Shown: positions 35,740 to 47,825 of the stretch, one piece after another
Layout: every line of letters begins with the position of its first letter
Numbering within the stretch: the stretch's first letter is position 1
Source: Ganoderma boninense
Lineage: Eukaryota; Basidiomycota; Agaricomycetes; Polyporales; Polyporaceae
Assembly (NCBI GenBank): GCA_002900995.3
Contig: CM035311.1
Location: 1,922,001-1,986,000 of the forward strand
Direction: 5' to 3'
Length of the DNA stretch: 64,000 nt
The notes under the pieces: model-generated
What the model saw: the letters and a program-made list of their open reading frames with translations, nothing else
The model's database searches: none
What the model was told of the DNA's origin: nothing
Translations under genes and position numbers: made by a program

Positions 35740-37308
35740 ACTGGATGCGCGGACGTTGAACAAGCTCAGGGGATCAACGGAAAGAATTCGACCAGGCCGA
35801 CTTTATAGCCGAGACTAGGCCACCGGATCGGAGACAGGGGCGACTGTGGTGGACCGTAATCCCATCTGGTGCGGGACCGGCCGCTGGCAGCTGAGAACGC
35901 AACCGAGAGTGGGGTGGGTCTAAGACAAGAGGAGTTTAATAGCGAAATGGAGCGGCCATTGGACGAGGAGTGGAGAGGGTCCATGGCTACACGTGGAGGA
36001 CACAAGGACGAGGCGATTCTGAGCCTGGAGGTGTGGCCATCAGTGCAGTGTGAGATCCTGGGAGACGGCGTTTCGAGAAGCGTGGCCGGCTTGGCTACGC
36101 ACCGTTCGCCAACGCCATCTCCACGAGCAGCACCCCAAGAATAACCGACAGCGCGCGCTGACGTCGACCAGCGAACTTTGGAGGGCGAGTGGGATGTTCT
36201 GCCACTTTGGGAGATGGCGTAGTGCGCTCAATGGCCGCTTACTGGTGCCCGGTGCCTTCTAAGGGACCGCTAAAAAGCCCCGCCGAACAGCCATCGCCGA
36301 CAAGACCATCCTGTGAAGCACACTGTCCTAGGGGGGTCGATGGAAGAGATTGGGCCAGGACGAGAGTGCAGCGGGCAGCCACGGGCATCGGAGGCTCGAG
36401 TCTCGACAAGACCAGCCAACAAGACGCGAGACGCCCATCTCTGCCCTTCCCAAACTCCGCGGCCCGCCCAGCCGGCGGCTCCAGCAGGGCAGTAAGTTAA
36501 TGGAGCACTGAGTCAGAGTTAGCGTTCGGGTGGCAGCCCGCTCGTACCCTGCACAGGGTCGCGTTCAAAGAGCAGGCCTCGTGGCTCGCTCCTGTGGCGT
36601 TCTTCCATAAGTGCGGCATTCGGAGGTGCGCACGCTTCATTCGGCGGCGGAGATCTCGTCCGCCCATGTCCGACTCCAGAAAGCACTGATCGCACTCAGG
36701 GTCGCTCCCCGCGTCTGAGTTCAGACATCCACTTGCCGCAAGCGTCGAAACTTGATTAGTTCTTCGTCATACCTGCGATCGAGGTGCGGTCCGCATCTTG
36801 CATACATACGCACCCACAGCTCCCGATGTTCCCCGCGCGCAAATCCATCAGTTCTGTGAAGTGCGTCAATCGCATGCTGCATTCCGAAGCTGGACGTACA
36901 CTAATAGCATGTACATGGTACAGAACGAAGCACACTACTGGACATGGAGCATAGCGTGAAGCGCGTGAAGAGCTAGTGGTACACAAGAAACACTAAGCGT
37001 GAGAGCATGCGATGCAAATGAGTACAATGGGGGATGGGGAGTCAAGAAGTCCGTGCTGCTATATACGCTGTAAATTAGGTAAAGTAAGGTTAAGCATTCA
37101 CGATCGTGAAGCATGTCATAGCATGAGGATCGTGAGACTCGATAATGGATAGTGTCCATAGGGTTAGTCAGTAGTGGTCGTAGTCGCCATCTAAGTAAGG
37201 AGAAGCCCATCAGCAAACCGACATCACACAAAGCTCGCAGCAGAGCCACACTCACATTCGCATACCAAGGAGGAGAGTCCTAACGACTCCCACTTGCATG
37301 TTGGATGC
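35740..37308. other. Spacer between the two amidase genes
   Basis: 1.57 kb: promoter of amidase 1 on the left and 3' flank of amidase 2 on the right. Short open frames only, with no remnant of a third amidase that I can see. Confidence 0.5.
35801..35810 (-). promoter_or_regulatory. TATA box of amidase 1
   Basis: Reads GGCTATAAAG on the coding strand, about 65 bp upstream of the ATG. Confidence 0.6.
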
Positions 37309-40300
37309 TTACGGGCCCTGTTGGTGCCACGACAGGGGCCCGAACGGCCGCGATCCCAGCGCGCCGTCGACGACCTTCATCATCTCGATAACCTTTTCCT
37401 CTTCCCACTTGCGCCCGACGACCTGGACGCCCACCGGGATGCCGGCCATCTGGTCCGCGTCATAGAACCCACCGCGGCCGATCCCGCGCTCGTCGGGCGT
37501 CCCGTACAGCAGCTTCTCCACGACGTGCGAGCCGTGGCCAGCGCCGACGCGCGGGTTCGTCCACTCAGTCGTCGCGGCATCCGACGGCCGCACGTGCGTC
37601 ACCGGCACGACGCCAACCGGGCTGTCGACAGTGTTGTAGAGCAGCGTGGCCGCAGCGAGCGCGGAGAGGTACTTGCAGGACCTGCGTCGCTCGATCAGTA
37701 AACTCGCGATAGAGCGGAGAAGAGCAATAGACGCATACCCGTGAGGCAATGCCGGCAGCGCCAGGACAGGGGCGAGGATACCGTCGAACCCGTGCTTGTC
37801 CCAGACCTGCACGACAACGTCGAGGACGATGATTAGAACTTTTGACTTCTCGCGTTACGTCGAACAAGGCCAAGAGGCACGCACCTCGCGGTAGAACATA
37901 CGGGCGTACTCGTCGCGCTGGCTGACCCACTTGTGGAACTCTTGCACGGACTTTGTCCCTGCCGCGCGAACGGTGCCTGGGAGCTTGTCGTCCTTGACGA
38001 ACCGTGCCAGCATCCACGCTGCACCGTTTCGCACCCAGCCTGAGAGCGCAACAGTTACGTCAGGATCCTGAACGCAGCATGCATCGACCGGAAGACGTTG
38101 ACGCGGAACGGAACGCACCATACAGCCACGGGCCAAGTAGAAGGGACGACACGCCCGGTTCCTGTCACCGCCGGAACGCATTCAGCACGTGTCGTTCTTT
38201 CTGCCCTCCGTCCTGGGGGCGGTGCACGAGACTCGGACTCACCACAGGGTCGCTTCCCATGTCTGCTGTCAGGGTCTTGTATCCGTCGGCTGCCGTGAGA
38301 CCGATGAAGATCTCCATGGCGCGGTTGGCTGCAACCGCATTTTAGTTAGGGAGAGCGTTGGCGCATGAGGGGACGGAGACGCTACCTTGTGGCACCGCGA
38401 ATTCGATGCATTCGTGGCCTGCGCGACGTAGAGCTTCGACGGTTTCGAGCACGGCCCGCTGGTTCGCAGGGGAGGGCTTGACGTAGTTATCTGCACCCCG
38501 GATGTGAGCGCCACGTTCCGCCGGGTATGCCATTCATCTCCGAGAACACGCAAGAACGGGTGAAAACGCCCGCATCTACAGCCAGCGAGATACATTGCGG
38601 GCGATGCGAGCCGCGTCATCAGAGCCCCGGCCTGTGGCCCCTCCATGCACTGAACACGAAGACGAAGACGAAGGCAAAGACGCGATCCCGGAAGCCCCGA
38701 AGATGTCGGCGACAACTTTATCGGAGACGGAGGGATGGGGGAAGGAAGAGCGGAAGCTACGCACCTGAGAGGTAGAATCCGAAGCGAAGCTTGCGCGGCA
38801 TGTCCGGCTCGCGGTACGGAATCGGTGCGGGGTCGTGCTCGGTGCCTTGCTTCCCAAAGACGATCCGTGAGCCCAACTCAATGTCTTCCACGCATCTACC
38901 GTGGGAACGGGTACGGTTCGTGAGCCGGTCGCGGAGTGATCCCGTGGAGCCAGCGTGGTAGCACGAGGTGAGTGAGTCGGAGCAGAAACGTGGTGGCGTT
39001 GCAGAGTTGTGTCATTGGTCAGAGGGTTGCGAGTATGTCCGCGGCGGTCAGCAAGCGCACTCTTATTGGACAAGCCCATGTTGCGACTCACCGTCCCATT
39101 GGCCCTGCGACCGTGCGGATGGCTTCAAACCCGGGCCAAGTCCCTGTACAACACCAAAGTCAGCTTCTTCTCTGCAAAACAATTAACGCGGCATCGCTCG
39201 ACGCCAGAAGGCATTGGGCGGCGCGAGATGAATGTGGATGGCGTGCTAAGAAAGACGCGTACCGACTGCGCCGGCGGTGCTAATCCTACCCCAGCCTGGC
39301 TTCAAAGAATAGACACCGCAGAACGATGCAGGGATCCTATGCATGAAAGGGACGAACATATGTCAGCAGACCTGTTCAGACCATAGGAGTTTGACGGGTA
39401 AACGGTTTACTGACCTCAGAGAGCCGCCGATGTCGCTGCCCCACCCGAGAGCAGCGCCATCGATGCTAAGAAGAGCAGCTTCGCCGCCGCTCGTCCCTCC
39501 TGACGAGTAGGACCGGCTAAACGGGTTAAGAGTGCGGCCCCAAACGGGGTTGACACACTCAAAGAAGAAGACAAGCTGGGCGACGTTGGTCTTAGCGATC
39601 GGAATTCCGCCGGCTTGACGAACAAGGTCGACGACCTAAGTAGTCAACGTTGAGTCAGTGATTAGAAATGGAAGGCAGGTCGCGGTGTGTTGGAAGACAC
39701 AATGTGGAATCAGTTGTGATAAGGAAGCGGTTGTCGGGCATCGAGCTGCATCACTCGCCGACGATCAACCGACATTCTAATTGCCATAGCGCCCAAATAG
39801 CGCCAGCCACTTAGAACTGAATGAAAAGCGCAGCCCATACAATGGGCTTCATGAACGGTAAGGGTAGACGCTAAAGCTAAAGTCGCGCGAGCGGATCCTT
39901 GGCGGACCGGTCACAATCAAAGACAAGTAGCCGAACTCACCTCCGAATCTTCGAAGCATGGCTTGTAGGCGCGAGAAGAGAAACCCATGGTGGTGTCGTA
40001 CCCCTTCACGTCGTCTGCAAAGGAGGAAAGAGAGCGGTAATGTGTCAGAACGCGGACGTCTGTGGTGGGGTGCAAAGCACCACTCACAGACATCCTTGAA
40101 GCTGACAGGGACGCCGTGCAGCGGCCCTCGAATCCTTCCGGTGGTGGCAAATTCAGCATCCAGCGCCTTTGCCTGAGCACGCGCCTCGCGGAAGAAGACT
40201 AGAAGCAAGGGTCCTGGTGAGCCAAGTGCTTCGTGCTAAGCAGATGGGGCAAGCGAAATGGGCCCACCCTCAGTGAGGCAGTTAGTGAGGTCCTGAGCAA

Positions 40301-40586
40301 GGACGGCGCGAGCGATGTAGGCTTCGAGGATCTCGGACGCGGTCCACTCGCCCTTGGAGATGTGGTCGACGATCTCCTTGGCTGTAAAAGAGGAAGGATC
40401 AGCTGCGTGAGACGGCGAAGTGGTGGAGAAGAGAGAAGGCGAACCGGTCGCGCGCAGGTAACGATCTTCCGCGCCCTTGTAATCGGGAGCAAAAGGTCGG
40501 GCACGGCCGACACGGAGGGCATCCTCGCGGGCCGCGAGCTTCCTAGTAGAGACTTCGATGTAGGACGGGGTGGAGAAGGGCCACAT
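37309..40586 (-). CDS. Amidase-signature hydrolase (FAAH/acetamidase-like), copy 2
   Basis: ATG at 40586; the start MWPFSTPSYIEVSTRKLAAR closely matches copy 1. Catalytic residues: Lys in HGVPVSFKDV, cis-Ser in RSYSSGGTSGGEAAL and the nucleophile in GWGSDIGGSLR. Later segments include FEAIRTVAGPMGR, VEDIELGSRIVFGKQGTEHD, and the C-terminal AGIPVGVQVVGRKWEEEKVIEMM. It ends LSWHQQGP at TAA 37311-37309. The codon split in the Lys motif (SFKDV/L then T|AC or T|TC) is the same in both copies, so they derive from tandem duplication. A TATA-like CATATATAC lies at 40688-40696, about 100 bp upstream. Substrate unknown. Confidence 0.88.
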
Positions 40587-42281
40587 GATCTGGGTCGGTA
40601 CCGGGGAGCTTGGGCGTGTTGCGGGAGCTTGAGGAGAAGACGAGAGATGACAAATGGACGACGGGAGAAGGAGGGCGAGGAATAGGAGTATATATGCGGG
40701 TGCGGGACCGGGCGTTAGGGATGAGGAGAAGGAATGTCCGCGGAGCGAGCGAAGGAGGAGGCAAGGAGAATGCTGGATTGCTGTCCAATCGACGTGCTTG
40801 ACGCAGGGTCACGGTCGGGGATCGGCGGCCATTGGACCCTCGACAGTTCACCGCCCAAAAGGGAATGTTGGGAGTGCTTCCTGCGGCGTCGAGCTAGTGG
40901 CAGCCAATAGCCTGAGAAGCCCGCCCGTGAGTGCCGTCACGCACGCCCTGTGCGGTGGGTGCACAGGCAGAGCCGTGTCCGGGAATGCATCATGCAAAGT
41001 GCGAAGCCCTGCGAGTGCCGGCGCGGGTGCAGAACCTCATCCAGATCGCAACATGCGACTCTCGCGGACCCACCCCTCGCCCTTCGTCCACAATTCACCC
41101 ACAGCCGCCCGCTCCCAAGCACCGACACATCAAGCTCAAGTCCATCGCTGCGACATCGGACGTGGCCCCGACATGGAGCTCCCATCTCCTTGCAGCATGC
41201 ATTACTCCTGTCATGCTCTCGCATCCGCTAGGGCAGGATCAAACTAACAAGCAGGCCGTTTCAGCAGTGAGTGTGGACTGAGGGCAAATGGAAGCGTACA
41301 GACCGTTTGGGAAGGCAAGTTCGGGCGTGGGCTGCGATAGGCTGGGAGAGACGGGAACGAATGCGGCGTGAATGGGGTGCACTGGCCAATCCGCCGCGTC
41401 GTCTGCCCGACTGTATTGCCGTCCAATGGCATCCCATCGCGTCCCCAATACAAATGGGGACGGACGCGGCGAAAGGATAGAGTAAAAGACAGGCGGAGGA
41501 AGGACAAGAAACCGTGCCCACGGCCTTTGCGCGGCAGAACATGACGTCGCCCGTTCCGTCGGCGCACAGCACGCTCTCGACATCCCAGCCAATCGCGCGC
41601 CCGGGCCCCCATTGGCCACCACCGCGCACGCCCAATTAATCCATGTCGAGGAGCTCCGACCATCCAGCATTGGCCACTCGGAACACGAGGCCGATTGGCC
41701 ATGGGCACAGAACGTCCGCATTCCACGCACTCCTTCTCTCCCGCTTTCCAGACGTGTCCAATCCCCGGCCAGCGTCCATGTGTCGCCCTTCCATCCTCGG
41801 AGCGCTTACGTTCCAAAGCCCATGACTGGTCCACCGCCCTCTCTTTTCACATCCTGCGCGCTGATAGGCCTCTCCATGCCTCTCCTCGGTCTCTCGTCTG
41901 CACCGATCGCGCCCCTACTCTCCCTCTTTTCCCATCGCTTCTCGTGATATTACTAAGGAGCACGCCCAGTGACGGGTGCAGTGGTAGCTACTCTCCAGTG
42001 AAAACATAACTTTGTCTAGCACAAGCACCGAAACATACATGCACGCACAACCCAAATCCATAGACATTCAACACCAGCTACAGCACATCGGCGACCGCCG
42101 ACATCGTCATAGAACGAGAACCGTACACTAACTCCACCTCCTCCGCGAGCACGGCGAAGTGTCAAAAGCTTGCTGTCGTGAGCTCCCCATCGACACTAAC
42201 CGCCTTCACTAACCGTCTTCCGGCGCCCGAGCTGCTCATCGACACTAACCTCCTTCCAGCGCCCTTGTGTACGTTAGTCCG
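40587..42281. promoter_or_regulatory. Amidase 2 upstream region with a dense CCAAT cluster
   Basis: Ten CCAAT boxes in either orientation lie within 968 bp, at 40795, 40831, 40904, 41386, 41423, 41589, 41611, 41669, 41694 and 41758. Several share the longer core GGCCAAT/ATTGGCC. Such boxes bind the fungal HAP (NF-Y) complex. The right-hand part is 3' flank of U2AF65. No coding gene recognised. Confidence 0.5.
40688..40696 (-). promoter_or_regulatory. TATA-like box of amidase 2
   Basis: Reads CATATATAC on the coding strand, about 100 bp upstream of the ATG at 40586. Confidence 0.5.
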
Positions 42282-45019
42282 TCAGTCCTGGGGCAAAGGG
42301 GGCGGCGAATCGGGCTGTGGGGCAAAGATCAGATTCAACGGAGGCGTCGTGCTCGCGTCGTCGCTCAGAAGCGTCGCGATGATGCTCCTCCCCGCGAAGC
42401 TCCGTCCAGCCAGCGCCCTGAGTGCGTTCCCCGCGCTCCGAGGCGAGACGAACTTCACGTACACTCGCCCGACGCCCGCCGCTTCGTCCGCCCGCTGCTG
42501 CGCCAGTGCGCTCTCGCGTCCGCCGTCGCCCCACTTCGCCTTGTCCTTCTTGCCTGGCCGCGGGATGCGTAGGTCCTCCACGTCGCCATACTTGCCGCAC
42601 TCCTCCTTCACGTCCTCGAGGATGTCCGCGTATTCTTGGTCGTCGTGTAGCTCCTCGGGCACGACCATGTTCAGCATTAACAGGATCCGGTCTGGCGAGT
42701 CCATGAGATCGCCGACGGGCAGGATTGGCTTGGGAATTTCGGGGTTGACGTCGAACAGACCAGGGATAGGCGGCTGCCCCGGCTTTGCCCCGACGGACGC
42801 ACGCTGCACGACCAGATACTTGTCACCGAGCTCCATCCCGCTCAGCGATTGGATGGCGACGTCCGTGACACTTGGGTCGACATATTCGAAGAAAGCAAAG
42901 CCCTGCACACGGACAATACAGTGCACGGGATCAGTGCCTGATACGTATAACTTGCATACTTTGCTAAATTGAAAACACACCTTTGAAGGGCCGTTCCCGT
43001 TTTCTCTCACCAGGTTGAACGCCTTGAGTTCGCCGAAGCTGCTGAGCAGCTCCATCACCTGCTCTTCGTTTAGATATGTCGGCAATCCCCCCACAAAGAT
43101 CTTGTTGGCAGAATCTGGGACGTTTGTGGACACGACGCCTGGGACGTGCATATTGGGAGCCATGACGTCGGGACCGCCATAGTCCTTCGGACGCCGAATT
43201 TTCAGAGGGCCATTCAGGAAAATGATCCCGTCGAAGGCCATCGCCGCGGTCGCATCTTCTGCGCTACGGAACTGTTACGGAATATTAGGTGGAACGGCCC
43301 GAGGAAAACACATGGCGGAAACGAAGCTCACCTCTACAAATGCGTAGTTCTTCTCGTAGTTGCATTGCACAGCCAAGACCGGGTTACCCGGCGCGCCGGT
43401 TCCCAGGTTCATCTCCTTCATCTTGGAGTTGAAGAAATCTGTCAGGTTTTGCTCGTTGATATCCGGGGTTATGCTGCCAATGTAGAGGCGGCGGGACTGT
43501 CTCGACAGGTTGGGGTTGACGCCAGTACCCATGCCAAACGTCGATACCGGCATCGGGGGTGGAAGTCCTGGGATGGCCAAGATCGGTGGTATCTGCGTTC
43601 GGTTCGCACCGGGCAGATTGAACAGTCCTACAGCCGCGGAGAACACGGTCAGTATTTCTGATGAGACGTCATAAACCCCCCGCTTGTCGTTAGAGCGTCA
43701 AGATCACGCAACAAGGAAAGCGGGGACGGCTGCTGCATGCAAAGAAGTTGCGGAAAACGCCGTGGCCGCATGTCGACCAATGACCACAGGCCTCCGAGAG
43801 TGCATTCTCCGAAGTCGTGAAGGTTATCGGCAATGGTGATGGGTGATTGCTCTCGTGACTGCGCCCATACGAGAGATCTCCTCGACCTCAAATCAATCTC
43901 CAGTCCCATGCAATTGGGTCCAGCGTTTCCGCACAAACGCGGAGATTTGGGGTTCCAGTGAAGTCGACCTTAGCAGCGAATCGCATCGCAGCCCCGCTGG
44001 CGCAAGTATAACCATATGGATGACCGACGGTGTCACTCACCTGTCTGCTTCGCCTGCATGGCCGTGTACTGCTCGTACCCAGGAGCGTGCACGTCCCACC
44101 CACTGGCCTTGCGCTTCCTCTGCGACAGAGGCGCGGCTTCCGGCGGCGTCGGAGACCTCCTCTCAGGTGTCCCCAACCCGTCTCGGTGCCTCCCCCGCCC
44201 TTTCCGCTCGCCCCGTTCGTCGTCACCGCCGCGTGGGGGCCTGCGGAAGCCACCCCCGCCACCGAAATCTTCGTCACCTCCTCCAGCTCCAGCCACAGGG
44301 CCGCCTCCACCGCCACCTCCCCCTCCCCCTCGGCGCTCGCGCCTGCGGTCGTCGTCGCGATGACGTCTCGAGTACTCGTCATGGTCCTCACGGCCCCCAC
44401 GCCCACCGTAGCGGTCGCGCTCACGGTCTCTGTCCCGCGGCTCGCGTTCCCTGTCCCGTTCAGAGTGCCGGCGGGACTCGTAGCGCTCACGGTCGCGGTC
44501 TCTGTCTCGGTCTCCACGATCTCCTCGTTCTCTACCGTGTTCGCGGTCGTCGCGGTGCCTCCGCTCGCGGTCCCGGTCGTGGTCGCGGGAAGAGTGATGG
44601 CGTTCGCCATAACGGTCTGCTGCAGTAGAAAGAGTACGTGAGTACGATGGAGCTGCTCGGGGATCTGGGAGCGGTCAGTAGCCGGAACACGGGGAGGAGG
44701 GGCCAGGATCTGTCTCTTTTTTCTGCGTGGAACCGCCGCAAGGAGAACACAACAGGAACATCCGGGGACACGAGGAGCGGGGGAGAGCTAGCTGTAAAAG
44801 CTGTAAAAAGAAGCATGTATATGGGAGGCGTGCACGATGTACACTGAGTCTGTGACTGTCCGATGCCCCGAGTCTGTGCTAGGAAAAACCAGGATGAGGT
44901 GGCCGGGAGTTGCGCTTCTCGTCGACTCGCCTGTCATCCCTGCCTCCAGAATGGAATGGGAAGGACGAAAAATGATGAGAACGGCCGTACTCACCAGTGT
45001 CCTCTCCTGTTGTCGCCAT
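42282..45019 (-). CDS. U2AF2: Splicing factor U2AF large subunit (U2AF65)
   Basis: The proposed first exon is 45019-44995 (MATTGEDT...), spliced in phase to an RS-like exon starting at 44619 (DRYGERHHSSRDHDRDRERR). After the Arg/Asp/Gly-rich region comes SGWDVHAPGYEQYTAMQAKQ, matching the U2AF-ligand motif whose Trp binds the small subunit. RRM1 follows (RRLYIGSITPDINEQNLTDF ... NYEKNYAFVE), then RRM2 (KIFVGGLPTYLNEEQVMELL) and the C-terminal UHM (RILLMLNMVVPEELHDD, EECGKYGDVEDLRIPRPGK, GRVYVKF). It recognises the polypyrimidine tract at 3' splice sites. The first two introns are 375 and 413 nt. The C-terminus carries a Pro-rich extension ending at 42282. Confidence 0.92.
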
Positions 45020-45653
45020 GGTTCACAATGAGGTCGAGGTCGTGGTTGCAGGGAACAAGCTTGGTGTCCTGGGCGCTTCTCTCCAAGGGTGGGAATTAAC
45101 AGACAATAACAAACAACAAGGCCTCCTTGCAGTATTTCGTTGCTATTTTCCTTTTGAAAAATGTGTTAATCTTAATAAATTTTCTCCTGAGGCATTCCTG
45201 GTCTGAGTTAGGTCAGAGAGGGCCAGAGATACACAGCATAAACGCGTTCTGAGAGTCAAGCAAGGCACTCGTAGCCACATCGCACTCAGAGGTTCCAACA
45301 AATCCCCCGAGACCGTGCCCACGTTACGGCATACTTAGCATGGGAATCGTGTCTGTAGCCCCTTAGCGCGCCACAAACGCAGGCACCAACCACGTTTGAA
45401 GCCATACAAGGGTTAACTGATAAGTGATAACAAATCGACGTCCACGATGAACTGTGATTCCGTGTCTGGATCACCGAAATGCAGACCCTGGGTTGCCGCG
45501 TTAAGGCTCTCTGTTTTCTCCTCCGACCCTCCTGCCAGTGCTTAGCCGCAAGTGGGCAGTCTTGGGCTCAGCTCCGGAAAGCCTCGCTTTTCTGTCCCTG
45601 AAAAGCCGACATTTGGCCCCCCTGACTCGTCTTCCTCGCCCTCATCCGCCGCT
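45020..45653. promoter_or_regulatory. Divergent promoter U2AF2 / SLC35F-like gene
   Basis: 634 bp between opposite start codons. It includes an AT-rich stretch around 45140-45185. No clear TATA box. Confidence 0.45.
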
Positions 45654-47373
45654 ATGGCCACACCCACAATGGAAGATACCACGGTCTACCAGGCCCCGGA
45701 CATCAAGAAGGACGAGCAGCCTCCCCCTTACGAGGCTAACCTGTCACGACTAGGTGAAGGGCGCCCGGAGTCGAGTCTAAAGCAAAACGGCCCAGAGCCG
45801 AATGCGGAAGACGGCGATGTGGAAAATCGGGTCGCTGCGGCACGACCGCCGCTCGACTACTCGTCCTGGGGAGCGTTCTTCGCGAGTGTGTGGAGGCGGT
45901 TCCAGAGCATATGGACGAAGCGGTTTATGTGGTCGCTGCTCGCCGGCCAGGTGGTGTCGCTCTGTATCACCTGCACGAACGTAACGACCACGGAGCTGGT
46001 TAATCGTAACTGGCAGCTTCCGACGACGCAAACTTTCTTCCTGTGAGCTTGTTTTCCTCTCAGGCCCATATTGAAGGGTGAGAGTGGAAGCTGATAGTGG
46101 GGGCAGGTACTTCTCTTTATTCATTATCTACACCCCGTACACTATCTACCGGTACGGGTTTGTGGGATGGTTAAAGATGATACTCAAGGACGGTTGGAAA
46201 TGTGCGTCCCCTTCATATTTCCAACTCTATCAAGATCGTGCATCCGATCCTCCCACCGCTAGATTTCATCCTTGCCGCATGCGACGTTGAGGGTAACTTC
46301 TTGGTCGTCAAGGCATACCAGTACACCACACTCCTCTCTTGCATGCTGCTCGACGCATGGGCCATCCCCGTCTGCCTGCTCTTCTGCTGGCTATACATGC
46401 GCCCGAAGTACCACTGGACACAGCTCGTCGTAGGTCCACTTATCCCACCATCCGTCCTCGGCCATTTCCCCCCAACTAAATTGCGCCCTCTTGCACCATT
46501 TCGTAGGGGATCTTCATTTGCATCGGTGGTCTCGGCATGCTCGTCGCCTCGGACGAGCTCACGGACAAGGACTGGCCAGCGCTCAGCCGCGCCAAGGGCG
46601 ACGTCTTCATGCTCATCGGCGCGTCGCTCTACGGCTTCAGTGCGTATTCCTCTCGGGCCTCCGTCCTTCTCGCTATGCCGGCCTGACCATGATGCACAAA
46701 TGCATAGCCAACGCTACTGAGGAATTTTTCGTCCGCAAATCTCCGTTATACGAAGTCGTCGGCCAGTTGGGCATGTGGGGCGTGCTCATCAACGGCATCC
46801 AGGCCGCCGGGCTCGAACATAAGGACATGACCACAGCGAGCTGGAACGGCGCGACCAGTCAGTCCCCCCTTCTGCATAGTTGATGTTTTTGAGACGGTCG
46901 CTAACGGCCCGTTGTTCAACGTGCAAATGCAGTCGGGCTGCTCGTCGCGTACACGGCGGCAATGTTCATTCTCTACACCGTCGCGCCGATCCTGTACCGC
47001 ATGGCCTCGTCGGCGTACTACAACCTCAGCCTCCTCTCGTCCGACTTTTACGGGCTGTTGTTCGGGCTCTTCCTCTACGTGCGTTGTCTTTTCTTGTGTT
47101 ATTGCTGGTAGGGTGCTGACTGTCCGGGGGCTGTTTAGCACTACACGGTGTACTGGTTGTACTTTATCGCGTTCGCGGTCGTCATCCTCGGGCTTGTCAT
47201 CTACTTCTGGCACGCTACGCGTACGTCCCTTCGCGTTCCCCATTAATATGCATATTCTGACTGAGATCTTGTTCCTCGCAGCGGAAGGACAGGGCAAGAT
47301 CGAGGTTCGCGTACCCGAATATGTCAACCCACGGGAAGATACCAACGTGAACAGAGTCGCCGGGCAGGTTTAA
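45654..47373 (+). CDS. SLC35F1/F2-type (DUF914) drug/metabolite transporter
   Basis: Start chosen at ATG 45654 (MATPTMEDTTVYQAPDIKKD); an in-frame ATG 102 nt upstream is possible. The N-terminus is soluble and acidic, then about ten membrane helices run over at least seven exons: FMWSLLAGQVVSLCITCTN, FSLFIIYTPYTIYRYG, then ILAACDVEGNFLVVKAYQYT, which is the characteristic SLC35F motif, TTLLSCMLLDAWAIPVCLLF, GIFICIGGLGMLVASDE, GDVFMLIGASLYG, NATEEFFVRK, and the last helix YFIAFAVVILGLVIYFW. The cytosolic tail ends NRVAGQV at TAA 47371-47373. Family members sit in internal or plasma membranes; the fungal substrate is not established. Confidence 0.88.
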
Positions 47374-47825
47374 TACCTTGCGCGCGTGCGCCGCCTTTCT
47401 TTTTTATGGGGTACGAGGCGTTCGCAAAGTTCACTTGCGATGTACGACGTGACGGATATCCGAAGATCACGAATCATTGTACAACCTTGTAGATGCGACG
47501 CCATCTGGTGTATAATTGAAGTCTCCATTATGTAGACTAGACATGAGATGAGAACAAGATGCGCAAAATGGGGTGTGAGGGGTGAGGCCAAGCCGAGAAC
47601 GGTGAGCGACGGTTGAAAACAAGTCCCAGAATAACGATAAATGATCAAAATAGGGAAATGAGTGGTTGCGTGTAAGCCGGAGAAGGGAGCGAGCATACAA
47701 CGGAAGGTTCACGGCCAGATGCTGAGTAGTAATACAGGGGATGTACAACATCCTGTTCTAGTATCCAAGGATGCTCGGAGAGTGATATTGATGGCACAGG
47801 GAGGATCGACCTTGCGTTTCGAGGA
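47374..47825. other. Convergent intergenic region
   Basis: 3' flanks of the transporter (+) and the NGN-repeat protein (-). No gene-like signal. Confidence 0.5.

Noticed and set aside
43843..44628. 261-codon plus-strand frame and a 240-codon minus-strand frame over the U2AF65 RS exon
   Set aside because: Both are alternative frames of the repetitive Arg/Asp/Gly-coding sequence; the RS frame fits U2AF65 and splices in phase.
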